A stretch of DNA of 64,000 nt, taken from the NCBI RefSeq assembly GCF_042956465.1, contig NZ_JBIBGL010000002.1:310001-374000 (forward strand), in the 5' to 3' direction. The notes beneath the pieces are model-generated. The model saw only the letters and a list, made by a program, of their open reading frames with translations. It did not search any database and had not been told where the DNA came from. The translations under genes and the position numbers were made by a program. This document shows positions 44,893-53,698 of this stretch, one piece after another. Position 1 is the first letter of the stretch. Each line of letters begins with the position of its first letter. The stretch comes from Embleya sp042956465 (GTDB lineage Bacteria; Actinomycetota; Actinomycetes; Streptomycetales; Streptomycetaceae).

Positions 44893-45313
44893 CCGATCAC
44901 TCGCGTCCGGATTCACACCTGAACGTGAGCGTTTGCGCGGTTGGTTGGTAGTGATCCGCTTCCCTCTTTCTTGCGTTTCTTGGGACATTTCTTCCGATCT
45001 CTCGGAATTGAGCGGTAGGACCTTCCCTGATTTCTCCCACGACATGCCGATCGTGTCATGCCAATTTCGATCGAATGTGATCTTGGACTAGCGTGTGCGC
45101 GGAAGTGCAGTACGGTCGAGCGTCGCCCTAATTGGCGCAGTGGCCTGTTGGGGTCGCACAGGCGGCCGAAAAAGTGGTTGTGCAGGGGAATGTCCTGTCA
45201 CCCACACGCGGGATATTCGGTGGATTCGACCCGCACCAGGCGAAATTCCGCCAGTATGGGGCGCCGCGCAATCGGATCAGGAACGGGAAGCGAGGCAAAG
45301 CTCGTTGGAGATC
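44893..45313. other. Intergenic region between divergent genes, relatively AT-rich
   Basis: These 421 bp have clearly lower GC than the rest of the window, especially 44930-45080, and contain several TTTC/GAAA-like and palindromic CGATCG stretches. They should hold promoters for both flanking genes. I cannot fix a -10/-35 pair with confidence. Open frames within it lack GC3 bias. Confidence 0.5.
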
Positions 45314-46426
45314 ATGGGTGTACCCCTGGCCTGGGCCCTCGTCGGCTTGGCGGAACTGGTCGCCCTTATGGCGCTTGTGGCGTATCTGGTCGTCCGACGC
45401 CGCAAGGTCGACGCGACGGATACCGGGGAAGGATCCGACAGCTGGGAGCGTGAGCAGGACCGCCGGCGGCGCAAGGAACTGATGTACGGCGTCGCCTCGT
45501 ACACCCTGCTGTTCGTCTGTGCCGGTGTCGCGGCCGCGCTGTCGTTCCACGGCCTGGTCGGCTTCGGCCGGGAGAACCTCGGGTTGGGCAACGGCTGGGA
45601 ATACCTGGTGCCGTTCGGGCTCGACGGGGCGGCGATGTTCTGCTCCGTGCTCGCGGTGCGCGAGGCCAGCCACGGTGACGCGGCGCTCGGTTCGCGGATA
45701 CTGGTCTGGACGTTCGCGGGTGCCTCGGCCTGGTTCAACTGGGTGCACGCGCCGCGCGGCGACATGCACGCCGGTGCGCCGCAGTTCTTCGCCGGCATGT
45801 CGCTCTCCGCGGCCGTCCTGTTCGACCGCGCGCTCAAGCAGACCCGTCGGGCCGCGTTGCGCGAACAGGGCCTGGTTCCCCGTCCGTTGCCGCAGATTCG
45901 GATCGTGCGATGGCTGCGTGCCCCGCACGAGACGTTCAACGCGTGGTCGCTCATGCTGCTCGAAGGCGTGCGCACCCTCGACGAGGCCGTCGAGGAGGTC
46001 CGCGAGGACAAGCGGGCCAAGCAGGACGATCGCGAGCGTCGACGGATCGACGGCAAGCGGGAGCGGGCGCAGCTCAAGGCGCTCAGTCGCGGTGAGGGCG
46101 GTGGCGGACACTTCGGCCGCCGCGGCGCCGCGCGTCAGGAAATGGCTGCTCTGCCGGGAGGTGGCGGCTCCGAAGCACTCTCGGAGCCTGCTATAGCCGG
46201 AAACGACGTTTCCGGCCACGGCGGCCCAGCCGACTCGAACAACCCTTCCGGCCGTCCGGCTCTTGCCCCCTCCGCGCGAGCGAGCGAACTCCCGGCGGCG
46301 ACTGCCGGCACCGGTGGCGAGCGGCGTGACGTCATCGACCTCACCGCCGAGGACGACACCATGACGCTGCCCCGGCTCGACTCGCTGGAGCGCAAACTGA
46401 AGGACCTGGAGCGCCAGTTCGGCTGA
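45314..46426 (+). CDS. DUF2637-domain membrane protein
   Basis: The 370-residue protein has four hydrophobic segments: one at residues 5-28, then three in the DUF2637 domain (about 55-185, with YTLLFVCAGVAAALSFHGLVGF and WFNWVHAPRG). A positively charged cytoplasmic region (EDKRAKQDDRERRRIDGKR) and a low-complexity Gly/Ser/Ala stretch follow. It ends in a short heptad-like helix (LPRLDSLERKLKDLERQFG). DUF2637 occurs in Streptomyces SpdB-type conjugative spread proteins but also in chromosomal proteins; no transfer genes lie here. The ATG at 45314 follows TTGGAG; the upstream open frame (from 45095) has no GC3 bias. Confidence 0.72.
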   Translation: MGVPLAWALVGLAELVALMALVAYLVVRRRKVDATDTGEGSDSWEREQDRRRRKELMYGVASYTLLFVCAGVAAALSFHGLVGFGRENLGLGNGWEYLVPFGLDGAAMFCSVLAVREASHGDAALGSRILVWTFAGASAWFNWVHAPRGDMHAGAPQFFAGMSLSAAVLFDRALKQTRRAALREQGLVPRPLPQIRIVRWLRAPHETFNAWSLMLLEGVRTLDEAVEEVREDKRAKQDDRERRRIDGKRERAQLKALSRGEGGGGHFGRRGAARQEMAALPGGGGSEALSEPAIAGNDVSGHGGPADSNNPSGRPALAPSARASELPAATAGTGGERRDVIDLTAEDDTMTLPRLDSLERKLKDLERQFG

Positions 46427-46462
46427 GCCCGGACAGCGCGACCCGACGAGATGTGATCCGAT

Positions 46463-46504
46463 ACGAGAGGGGGCACCCGGCTTCGGCCGGGTGCCCCCTC
46501 TCGT
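46463..46504 (+). terminator. Very strong terminator after the DUF2637 gene
   Basis: Nineteen perfect pairs (ACGAGAGGGGGCACCCGGC with its complement) close a TTCG tetraloop and are followed by TTCT. It also faces the stop of the minus-strand kinase 150 bp away. The gap between holds only two copies of GACACCGTGTGTGCGG (46594, 46629). Confidence 0.88.
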
Positions 46505-46656
46505 TTCTGGTGTGCGTCGTGCGTGCGGGTCGCCTCCTCGCGCGGCGGCCTCGGGTGGTGCCCGGTGCGAACGTGGGCGTCGGTCCGGCCGGCGACACCG
46601 TGTGTGCGGCGCTGCCCGTTCGGACCCGGACACCGTGTGTGCGGGGTCTGCCCGGC

Positions 46657-48744
46657 TCAGACCCCGGCCGGGACCAGGACGCCGTCGGGGCCGACCACGT
46701 AGCGGGTGCTCACGTCGGCGATGTCCACATAGGACTGGATGCGCACGATCGCGCCCTCGGCCACCGTCCACCGGGTGGCCACCGCCTGCGGGTCGGCGGC
46801 TGCGGCCAGCGCCGCCACCGCGATCGGCGTGCCGTCGGCGAACCGGTAGAGCTCGACCAGGTGGGTCGGCGGCCCGCCCGCACCGGGGGAGCGGGTGAGC
46901 ACCACGACCGCGGCCGGTGCGCCGTCCAGGCTTGCCGGGAGCACGTCGCCGAGGGTGATCCGGTCGCTGCCGACCACCGCCGAGCCGTCGGCGAGGGTGA
47001 CGGTGGCGCCGCCGGCGGAGGGGTCCGCGTAGGTGCGGTCGGACCAGTCGGCGATCGGGATCGAGCCGTGCGCCGGACCGATCCGGAACGCGCCGGGGCC
47101 CGGCGGCTGCGGAGCGGGCTGGGCGACGGTCGAGGTCTTGGCGTCGTCTCCGTCGTCCCCGCCGTCGTTCTGGAACGCGGCGATGGCGAAGGCGGCGATG
47201 GCGGTCACCACGACGAAGACGATCAACTGCTGGATCAGCAAACGCCGTCGGTCCTCGGGCCGGCGTCGGCGGGGCGTGCCGCCGGCGACGGCCCCGGCGC
47301 GCGAACGCGGCCCGTGATCGACCCGGCCGGCCCGCTTGGGGTCCGGGCGATCGGCGCGGTCCGCACGCTCCTGCCGGTCCGGCACGGCGCCGCGCGCCGG
47401 TTCGTTGCGCTCGGCACGCTCGTTGCGTTCACCTCGTTCGCCGCGTTCACCGCGGGGGAGGTCGTGCCGCCCGGAGTCGTGCCGTCCCCCGTCGTGGCGT
47501 GCGTCGTGCCGCCCGGCCTCGGTCCGGCCGGGCTCGTGCCGCACCGGTTCCGCCCGCCCGGCCTCCACCGCCCGCCCGTCGTGCCCGCGCCCCTCGTGCG
47601 CCCGCGCGTCCGGCCGCCCGCCGTCGGGCCGGGTCGACTCGTGCCGGCTCGACTCGGGTCGGCTCGTCGAACGCCCCTCGACCGGCACCCGACCCGACTC
47701 CGCCCGGCCGGACTCGGCCCGGCTCACCGAGGATCGGTCGGCGCGGGTGTCCTCGCCCCGGCGCGCGCCGTCCCGGCGGGCCGCTTCACGCCTGGCCCGG
47801 TCCCGCTCGCGCGTCGGGGACGCGGCCGTCGGGCCGCCGTCGGGCCGGCCCGCGGCCGAGGTCGAACCCGCGACGGCCGCGGCCGGTGTCGCCGCCGACC
47901 CGCGGCCCGATGTACCGCGTTCCGCCTCGCGTTGGCGGGCGATCGCGGCCAGCCGTTCGCGTACCTGTTCGGCGGACGGTCGCATCCGGGGGTCCTTGGA
48001 CAGGCAGGCCGAGATCAACGGCACCACCTGCTCGGGCACACCCTCCAGATCCGGCTCCTCGTGCACGACGCGGTACAGCAGCGCATCCACCGGCCCGGAC
48101 CCGAACGGCGGTGCTCCGCGGCCCGCGTAGGCCAGCGTGACGCCGAGCGCGAATATGTCGGTGGCCGGCGTCACGGTCTGCCCGCGGACCTGCTCGGGGG
48201 CCAGAAATCCCGGTGAGCCGACCGCGGTTCCGGTCACGGTCAGGGTGCCGGCGCCGTCCGCGTAGGCGATGCCGAAGTCGATGATCTGCGGCCCGTCGGG
48301 GGACAGCAGGATGTTGGACGGCTTCACGTCGCGGTGCACGACGCCGACCGCGTGCACGGACACCAGACCGTCGGCCACCGCCGAGCCGACCCGGGCCAGG
48401 TCCAGACAGCCCAGCGGGCCGCGCTCGCCGACTCGGCGCTGCAGCGAGGGGCCGGGCACGTAGACCGTGGCCAGCCACGGGCGGTCGGCGCTCGCGTCGG
48501 CGTCCACCAGCGCGGCGGTGCGATTGCCGCGGACCATCCGGGCGGCGTCCACCTCGCGGGCGAACCGCGAGCGGAACTCCGGGTTTCCGGCCAGCTCTTG
48601 GCGGATCAGCTTGAGCGCGACGCGGTTTCCGTGCCGGTCCACGCCGAGGTAGACCACACCCATGCCGCCGGCGCCGAGACGACGCAGCAACCGATAGGAA
48701 CCGACGATGCGCGGATCCTGCCGTCGCAGCCGCACCATCGTCAT
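46657..48744 (-). CDS. Membrane-anchored Ser/Thr protein kinase with Arg/His/Glu-rich linker
   Basis: The 695-residue kinase is of the PknB type. The catalytic domain is at residues 15-275: glycine loop LGAGGMGVVYLG, ATP-binding Lys45, HRDVKPSN with catalytic Asp139, DFG at 156-158, and the APEQ segment. A juxtamembrane linker of about 200 residues is dominated by Arg, Glu, His, Asp and Gly (units like GRHD and GERGERNERAE). A single membrane helix lies at about 505-527. The remaining 170 extracellular residues have no PASTA repeats. The start at 48744 has GAGGGG upstream. It is divergent from the small gene at 48944. Targets are unknown. Confidence 0.9.
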   Translation of the reverse strand: MTMVRLRRQDPRIVGSYRLLRRLGAGGMGVVYLGVDRHGNRVALKLIRQELAGNPEFRSRFAREVDAARMVRGNRTAALVDADASADRPWLATVYVPGPSLQRRVGERGPLGCLDLARVGSAVADGLVSVHAVGVVHRDVKPSNILLSPDGPQIIDFGIAYADGAGTLTVTGTAVGSPGFLAPEQVRGQTVTPATDIFALGVTLAYAGRGAPPFGSGPVDALLYRVVHEEPDLEGVPEQVVPLISACLSKDPRMRPSAEQVRERLAAIARQREAERGTSGRGSAATPAAAVAGSTSAAGRPDGGPTAASPTRERDRARREAARRDGARRGEDTRADRSSVSRAESGRAESGRVPVEGRSTSRPESSRHESTRPDGGRPDARAHEGRGHDGRAVEAGRAEPVRHEPGRTEAGRHDARHDGGRHDSGRHDLPRGERGERGERNERAERNEPARGAVPDRQERADRADRPDPKRAGRVDHGPRSRAGAVAGGTPRRRRPEDRRRLLIQQLIVFVVVTAIAAFAIAAFQNDGGDDGDDAKTSTVAQPAPQPPGPGAFRIGPAHGSIPIADWSDRTYADPSAGGATVTLADGSAVVGSDRITLGDVLPASLDGAPAAVVVLTRSPGAGGPPTHLVELYRFADGTPIAVAALAAAADPQAVATRWTVAEGAIVRIQSYVDIADVSTRYVVGPDGVLVPAGV

Positions 48745-48943
48745 GTGTGCCCGATCCCCTCGCGTGGTGCCGTCGTCCGGGTGTCGTGTGCCCGAATCCC
48801 CTGTGTGCGACACACGTTAGAGGAACCCCGGTGCCCGACGCGGTAAGGCGCCCCGGAGTCGGGGCCGGACCACCCCCATCGGGGAGACGGTCGATGTCGG
48901 ACCTGTGGGAGAAGATGGGGGTAATCGGTCGAAGGGGGCGCAG

Positions 48944-49171
48944 ATGAAGGGCGATCGGGTCGAGATAGTGGTCGACGCGGGCGACAGCACCAAGACCTAC
49001 GAGATGACCGCGACGCGTGCGGGACGCCGGCTGGATGTCGCGGTTCGGCGCGGTGTCGTCGAGGTGAGCGAACTGACCCGGACGGGCACCGTGGTGCGCA
49101 CCGCGCGCTTCATGGCCAGTCGGGTACTCGCGCTGGTCGAACAGCCGTTGGACCGTCCCGGCGCGGACTGA
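48944..49171 (+). CDS. Small conserved-looking protein of unknown function
   Basis: This 75-residue protein has clear GC3 bias and a good GAAGGGGG ribosome-binding site before ATG 48944. It has alternating hydrophobic and charged residues (RVEIVVDAGDS, RRLDVAVRRGVVEVSELTRTG), suggesting a small all-beta fold. No motif is recognised. TAATCG at 48921-48926 may be a -10. It lies divergent to the Ser/Thr kinase, and a functional link is possible but unsupported. Confidence 0.65.
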   Translation: MKGDRVEIVVDAGDSTKTYEMTATRAGRRLDVAVRRGVVEVSELTRTGTVVRTARFMASRVLALVEQPLDRPGAD

Positions 49172-49302
49172 CCGCGGGCCCGGGGGGCCGGTCGAGTGCG
49201 GGCCGCCCGGGGCGGGTTCGCGGATCGTGCCCGCCCGCACCGGTAGCGTGTCCGGTCGAGATCCGGACGTGCCGGTGCGGGAACGAAACGGGGTGCACCG
49301 AG

Positions 49303-49878
49303 GTGACGAGTCGTCAGGGCAGCGTGGAGGCCATCGCGCGGCGACTCGCGGACGCGTTCACCTGGCAGGAGACCCCGTGGGGCACCTTCGCCGACGTCTC
49401 CGGCTGGTGGCACGATCCCGAGGTGCTCGCCATGCTCGGTCCCGGCCTCGGCGCGCTGCACGCGGATGCGCGGCCCACGCTGATCGTCGGCATCGAGACG
49501 CGCGGTCTGGTCCTGGGGCCGATCACGGCGCTGCACCTGGGCGTCGGCTTCGTCGAGATCCGCAAGGATCGGCGCATCGTCGGCGACGGCCGACGGCCCG
49601 GCGACGACCCCATGCTGCGCGCCGCCACCCCGCCCGAATACCAGGACGGCGGCCTCACGTTGGCGGTCCCGAGCCGGCTGTTCCGACCGGGCGATCGAGT
49701 GCTCCTGGTCGACGAGTGGATCGAGACCGGTGCGCAGGCCGGCGCCGTGCGGCGGATGGTCACCGAGGCCGGCGCCGAATGGATCGGCGCGGCGGTCGTG
49801 GTGGACGCGTGCGCGCCGCACGTGCGAGCCCGACTGGGCGTGCGCGGGCTGCTCGGCGAGGACGACCTGCCGGCCTGA
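49303..49878 (+). CDS. Phosphoribosyltransferase-family protein
   Basis: The 191-residue protein has the type I PRTase PRPP loop VLLVDEWIETGAQAGAVRRM, with the two acidic residues. An upstream ATLIVGIETRGLVLGPITALHLGVGFVEIRKDRR part resembles adenine phosphoribosyltransferases. It could salvage a purine or act as a regulatory PRTase; the usual Apt dimer and substrate loop are not fully recognisable, so I give no gene name. The GTG follows GTGCACCGAG. TAGCGT at 49244-49249 is a possible -10. It converges on the WhiB-like gene. Confidence 0.72.
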   Translation: MTSRQGSVEAIARRLADAFTWQETPWGTFADVSGWWHDPEVLAMLGPGLGALHADARPTLIVGIETRGLVLGPITALHLGVGFVEIRKDRRIVGDGRRPGDDPMLRAATPPEYQDGGLTLAVPSRLFRPGDRVLLVDEWIETGAQAGAVRRMVTEAGAEWIGAAVVVDACAPHVRARLGVRGLLGEDDLPA

Positions 49879-49890
49879 CCCCGGATCCGG

Positions 49891-49925
49891 CCGCACCGGC
49901 GCGGGCCTCGCGCCCCCCGGTGCGG
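49891..49925. terminator. Bidirectional terminator between PRTase and WhiB-like genes
   Basis: CCGCACCGG pairs with CCGGTGCGG, with inner GGCGCG/CGCGCC pairing. It fills the 47-bp gap between convergent stop codons. Confidence 0.7.
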
Positions 49926-50261
49926 TCAGGCGGCCGTCGTGGTTTTCTCCCGCTCGTGTTCGTGCTCGTGCCGGTGCTCGTGTTCCTGTTCCTGTTCGCG
50001 CAGCAGTGCGGCGCGTTCGGTCTCGCCCAGACCCGCCCACACACCTCGGCGTTCCGGGACCGACATCGCGTGCTCGTGGCAGCGCCGCCGCACCGGGCAG
50101 GAGATGCAGACCTTCTTGGCGACCCGCTCGCGCGCCCGGCGCTCGCCGGGCCGCTCCTGGTCGTCACCGAAGAAGAGCCCGGCGTCCAGGCCCCTGCATG
50201 CCGCGTCCTCCTGCCACCCGTAACGCGGTGGTGTCGGTATGGCGATCCGTGTGGTCCCCAT
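49926..50261 (-). CDS. WhiB-like iron-sulphur transcription factor with HE-repeat tail
   Basis: The 111-residue protein has the four Wbl cysteines at 22, 52, 55 and 61 (C-x29-C-x2-C-x5-C), which should bind a [4Fe-4S] cluster, followed by the GVWAG turn at 73-77. Wbl proteins act with the primary sigma factor in development, antibiotic response or redox sensing. The C-terminus replaces the usual basic AT-hook-like tail with an alternating Glu/Gln/His run (residues 89-105, EQEQEHEHRHEHEHERE). The start at 50261 follows an excellent GGAGGAG site. The specific Wbl paralogue is not determined. Confidence 0.88.
   Translation of the reverse strand: MGTTRIAIPTPPRYGWQEDAACRGLDAGLFFGDDQERPGERRARERVAKKVCISCPVRRRCHEHAMSVPERRGVWAGLGETERAALLREQEQEHEHRHEHEHEREKTTTAA
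49947..49997. repeat. Imperfect hexanucleotide repeat encoding the Wbl HE tail
   Basis: On the plus strand, units like GTGCTC and GTTCCT recur about eight times with the pattern GTKCYB. Read on the minus strand they give alternating Glu-His and Glu-Gln. Slippage could change the tail length in frame. Confidence 0.6.
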
Positions 50262-50563
50262 CGCCCCGTTCTCCTCCTGCTCGACGGTGCCAACGGTCAA
50301 CTCGGGGTCCCCGACCCGGCAGACCCTCATGCTCCTACCGACGCACCGCATGGGGGACCGGTTTCCTCCGACCGCGAATTCGGCTCCCGTTCGCCCAGGG
50401 TTGAGGGCGATCCCTCACCCGAGGCGTTACGGGCACCTCAACAACCAGGTCACAAGTCGGTCGTACGGCTGCCCGATGGCCGACGCCCGCCGGCGGTCCG
50501 GGTAGCGTGACCGAAGACCTCCGGCGGGCTGCCGGGGGTTCGTGGACGTTCGGGAGGAATCTG

Positions 50564-52453
50564 GTGGGCAGCAAGATGCGGCGGATCCCGTCGGCCGTAC
50601 CGTTGGCGTTGTCCGTTGTCGTGGTGGCCGCGCTGACGTCGTGCAGCGGCGGCGACGAGAAGAAGGACACGTCCGAGACGACGGCCAGGAGCTTCCTGAC
50701 CGCGTGGCAGAACGGCGATCTGCCCAAGGCCGCGTCCCTCACGGACAACCCCACCACGGCACAGCAGGGCCTGGACACGACGGGCAAGCAGCTGGGCATC
50801 GTCAAGGCCGAGTACAAGCCCGGTACGTACACCAAGGGCAAGGACAAGGCCCCCGCGACGCTCACCTACAACGCGACGCTGACCCTCAAGGGCGTGACCG
50901 ACCCGGTCAAGATCGAGTCGACCGTCCCGGTGGTCACCACGAACGGCAAGACCGTCGTGCACTGGACCCAGACCATCGTGCACCCCCAACTCGCCGACAC
51001 CGGCAAGATCAAGCGTGATCGCACGCTGCCCAAGCGCGGCGACATCCTGGACCGCTCGGGCAAGTCGCTGGCCACCGCGACGCCGGTGGTGGCGCTGTCC
51101 CTGTGGCCGGCCAAGATCACCAACCCGGACGCGCTGTACGCCGCGCTCGCCGATCCGCTGTTCGACCTGGACATTCCCAAGCTCAAGTCCCGGGTCGCGG
51201 CGGCGGATCCGAACCAGTCGCTGGCGCTGGTGACCCTGCGCAAGGACAAGTGGGACGGCAACGGTCAGCTCAAGCTGGCCGGCCTGGGCGGCATACAGAT
51301 CAAGGAGAGCACGCAGCAGACCAGCGACGTGGCGAAGCAGATCGTCGGCACGGTCGGCTCCGGCGACAACGCGGACCTGCTCAAGAACGCCGATCCGAGC
51401 GCGTCCTCCGCGGACCCGGTGGGCGCCTCCGGCCTGCAGTACCGCTACGAGAAGAAGTTGGCCGGCACCGCAGCCCTGAAGATCAGCATCGTGGACGCCG
51501 CCGGCGCGGAGAAGACGACCCTGGTCGACATCAAGGGCAAGCCGTCCGAGCCGCTGAAGACCACCCTGGACCCGAGCACCCAGAAGCGGGCCGAGGAGGC
51601 GCTCAAGGCGGTCAGCGGCGGCAACAACGCCTCGATCGTGGTGCTCGACGCCAAGACCGGCGGCATCCTGGGCGCCGCGAACACCCCCGCGAACGGCGAC
51701 AACCGCGCCTTCACCGGTCGGTACCCACCGGGCTCGACCTTCAAGACGGTCTCCTCCGGGGCGCTGCTGCGGGCCGGCCTCAAGCCGACCGACAAGGTGC
51801 CGTGCGAGAACACGCTCGTGGTCAACGGACAGACGTTCAAGAACTACGACGGTCTCCAGCCGATGCCCAACGCGCTCTTCCAGGAGGACTTCGCGCAGTC
51901 CTGCAACACGGCGTTCATCGGCAACCGTTCGAAGATCGAGAACGACACGCTGAACAAGCTGGCGGGCGAGCAGTTCGGGATCGGCGCCAAGTGGGACGTG
52001 GGCACGGTGACCTTCGACGGTTCGGTGCCCCCGGCCAACAGCGAGAACGACAAGGCCGCGTCGATGATCGGCCAGGGCCGGGTGCTGGCCAGTCCGCTGG
52101 TGATGGCCTCGGTCGCCGCGACGATCGCCTCCGGCAAGTTCAACCAGCCCGTGCTCGCGCCGGACGACGTGCCCGGTCGGGTGCCCTCGCACGACCTGGA
52201 CCCGGCGATCGCCGGTCAGCTGAAGTCGCTGATGCAGGGCGTGGTGGCCAACGGCTCCGGCAAGATGCTCCAGGGCATCCCGGGCACCGTGGGCGCCAAG
52301 ACCGGTACCGCCGAGTTCGACGAGAAGGGCGAGACCCTCACGCACGGCTGGATGATCGCGTTCAAGGACGACGTCGCGATCGCGGTTCTGGTGGAGAAGG
52401 GCAAGTCCGGCGGCTCGGCGGCGGGACCGGTGGTGAAGGCCTTCTTCGGCTGA
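50564..52453 (+). CDS. Class B penicillin-binding protein lipoprotein (MecA-N / transpeptidase)
   Basis: The 629-residue protein crosslinks peptidoglycan. It has a lipoprotein signal with lipobox LTSC (Cys27), so it is lipid-anchored instead of helix-anchored. Residues about 35-150 look like the NTF2-like MecA N-terminal domain (ARSFLTAWQNGDLPKAA); a PBP-dimer region follows (RGDILDRSGKSLA). The transpeptidase motifs are intact: STFK (Ser391), SCN (446-448) and KTGTA (579-581). I chose the GTG at 50564, 7 bases after GGAGGAA; an ATG at 50576 is too far from it. A hairpin ends the gene. The resemblance to MecA-type PBPs concerns domain order only. Confidence 0.9.
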   Translation: MGSKMRRIPSAVPLALSVVVVAALTSCSGGDEKKDTSETTARSFLTAWQNGDLPKAASLTDNPTTAQQGLDTTGKQLGIVKAEYKPGTYTKGKDKAPATLTYNATLTLKGVTDPVKIESTVPVVTTNGKTVVHWTQTIVHPQLADTGKIKRDRTLPKRGDILDRSGKSLATATPVVALSLWPAKITNPDALYAALADPLFDLDIPKLKSRVAAADPNQSLALVTLRKDKWDGNGQLKLAGLGGIQIKESTQQTSDVAKQIVGTVGSGDNADLLKNADPSASSADPVGASGLQYRYEKKLAGTAALKISIVDAAGAEKTTLVDIKGKPSEPLKTTLDPSTQKRAEEALKAVSGGNNASIVVLDAKTGGILGAANTPANGDNRAFTGRYPPGSTFKTVSSGALLRAGLKPTDKVPCENTLVVNGQTFKNYDGLQPMPNALFQEDFAQSCNTAFIGNRSKIENDTLNKLAGEQFGIGAKWDVGTVTFDGSVPPANSENDKAASMIGQGRVLASPLVMASVAATIASGKFNQPVLAPDDVPGRVPSHDLDPAIAGQLKSLMQGVVANGSGKMLQGIPGTVGAKTGTAEFDEKGETLTHGWMIAFKDDVAIAVLVEKGKSGGSAAGPVVKAFFG

Positions 52454-52543
52454 CCCACCCGTGACCGCGGGCGGTGTCGAGCCGTTCGCCCCACCGGGGC
52501 GGCGACCGCACCGACCCGCCGGGGGAGTTCCCCCACACGATCG

Positions 52544-52586
52544 ACGACACGGCCCCGGCGCGCGATCCGCCCCGGGGCCGTGTCGT
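52544..52586 (+). terminator. Terminator after the PBP gene
   Basis: A perfect 15-bp stem (ACGACACGGCCCCGG with CCGGGGCCGTGTCGT) encloses 13 bases, 90 bp after the stop. Confidence 0.75.
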
Positions 52587-52723
52587 GTGTTCGGGGCGCG
52601 CCTCGTGCGCTCCCCTACGCCTCCACAGACACCTGGACACGGTCCGTAGGCGATGCGAGCGTGAGTGGTGACCGGCAATGACAACGGCGATCGTTTTCGC
52701 TCTCTTCGAAGGGAGTCGACGTC

Positions 52724-52954
52724 ATGTCGAACAATGTCACCCTGGTGGCCCGGGTTCCGGTGCTGCCCTCCGCCGACGCGGATCGTCCGATCGAGTTGAG
52801 ATTCGGTCCGCACACCGACGCCGAAGGCCGCCCCACCGACGAGTGGACGGTCGAACGACTGACCGCGGAACAAGCGGTGAACCTGGTCGAGGACCTGGCC
52901 GCGATGCTCGGCCTGAGCGTGGTCGCCCCGGCCGAGCTTCGGGTGGTGTCCTGA
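52724..52954 (+). CDS. Small conserved-looking protein of unknown function
   Basis: This 76-residue protein starts at an ATG behind GAAGGGAG. The N-terminal half is rich in beta-like stretches and the C-terminus contains an amphipathic helix (TAEQAVNLVEDLAAMLGLSV). GC3 bias supports coding. No domain is recognised, and there is no signal peptide. The 118 bp following it up to the next gene hold no feature I can support. Confidence 0.62.
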   Translation: MSNNVTLVARVPVLPSADADRPIELRFGPHTDAEGRPTDEWTVERLTAEQAVNLVEDLAAMLGLSVVAPAELRVVS

Positions 52955-53072
52955 CGCATCGCACCCCCAGCCCGTCCCACTCGCGTGGCGCCCGTGCGCC
53001 GTACGGGTGGGACGCGTGCGTGCACGGGCGCTTTCGGGCCGGCGGGCCGTCGCCGCGCCGCACAATGGCCGC

Positions 53073-53477
53073 GTGAGCAGCAAGACCGCAGCACTACCGA
53101 CATCGACCGCCGGTGGCGAGTCGCCCACCCGCGCGCCGGAATCCGCCGGCCGTCGTGAGCCGCCCTTCGGCCCGGTCGGCGAGCGACGCAAGGAGGCGGA
53201 CCCGCACCCGAGCGGTCCGCGAGTACGGATGCTCCTCCCGGACGGACAACACCTGGAGGTCACCCTGGTGAGCTGGCACCAGTACCGGGACGGCAGTTGG
53301 CGCGCCCGCGTGCGCTGGCCCGTCTGGGGGGCGTACGGCTTCGCCGCCGACGTGCAGACCAGGGCCTGGGCGATGGAGTCCTTCGTGCCGGCGAGCATGC
53401 TGGGCCCGGTCGACGGCCAGGACTACGGCACCGTGCGACGCGATCGACCACGCGTGCAGGTGCCCAAACAGCAGTGA
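53073..53477 (+). CDS. Small protein of unknown function, probably leaderless
   Basis: The 134-residue protein has a low-complexity first 50 residues and a folded-looking C-terminal part (VRMLLPDGQHLEVTLVSWHQYRDGSWRARVRWPVWGAYGF). CACAAT at 53061-53066 lies 6 bases before the GTG, an arrangement typical of leaderless actinomycete transcripts, and no ribosome-binding site is seen. I do not recognise the family. Confidence 0.6.
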   Translation: MSSKTAALPTSTAGGESPTRAPESAGRREPPFGPVGERRKEADPHPSGPRVRMLLPDGQHLEVTLVSWHQYRDGSWRARVRWPVWGAYGFAADVQTRAWAMESFVPASMLGPVDGQDYGTVRRDRPRVQVPKQQ

Positions 53478-53509
53478 GCCGGGCCGGGGCGAGCACCCGG
53501 GGGCGTGCG

Positions 53510-53545
53510 CCGGTCGCGGGAGCCCGCGGGGCGGGCCGCGACCGG
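53510..53545 (+). terminator. Possible terminator before the HEAT-repeat gene
   Basis: CCGGTCGCGG pairs with CCGCGACCGG across a 16-base GC-rich loop, 32 bp after the small gene's stop. The rest of the 221-bp gap is AT-richer near 53590-53660 and may hold a promoter (CCTAAATCC at about 53654). Confidence 0.5.
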
Positions 53546-53698
53546 GCACACCCGCGCGGCGTCCGGGCGAACGCGGACGGTACAGTTCATAGCTTCCGGT
53601 GACGAAACAGCAACACGGTTTCCCCGAAACAACGGGCAACGGGTACATGTGTCCTAAATCCTGTTGCTCCAGGGTTGCCGGCCACCGATGCTTGCGGC

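Noticed and set aside
45205..45245. A tRNA-like T-arm, GGATTCGACCCG.
   Set aside because: No acceptor stem, anticodon arm or D arm can be built around it.
46594..46644. Two direct copies of GACACCGTGTGTGCGG 35 bp apart.
   Set aside because: Only two copies with no inverted component and no linked gene; probably a chance or local duplication between a terminator and a convergent stop.
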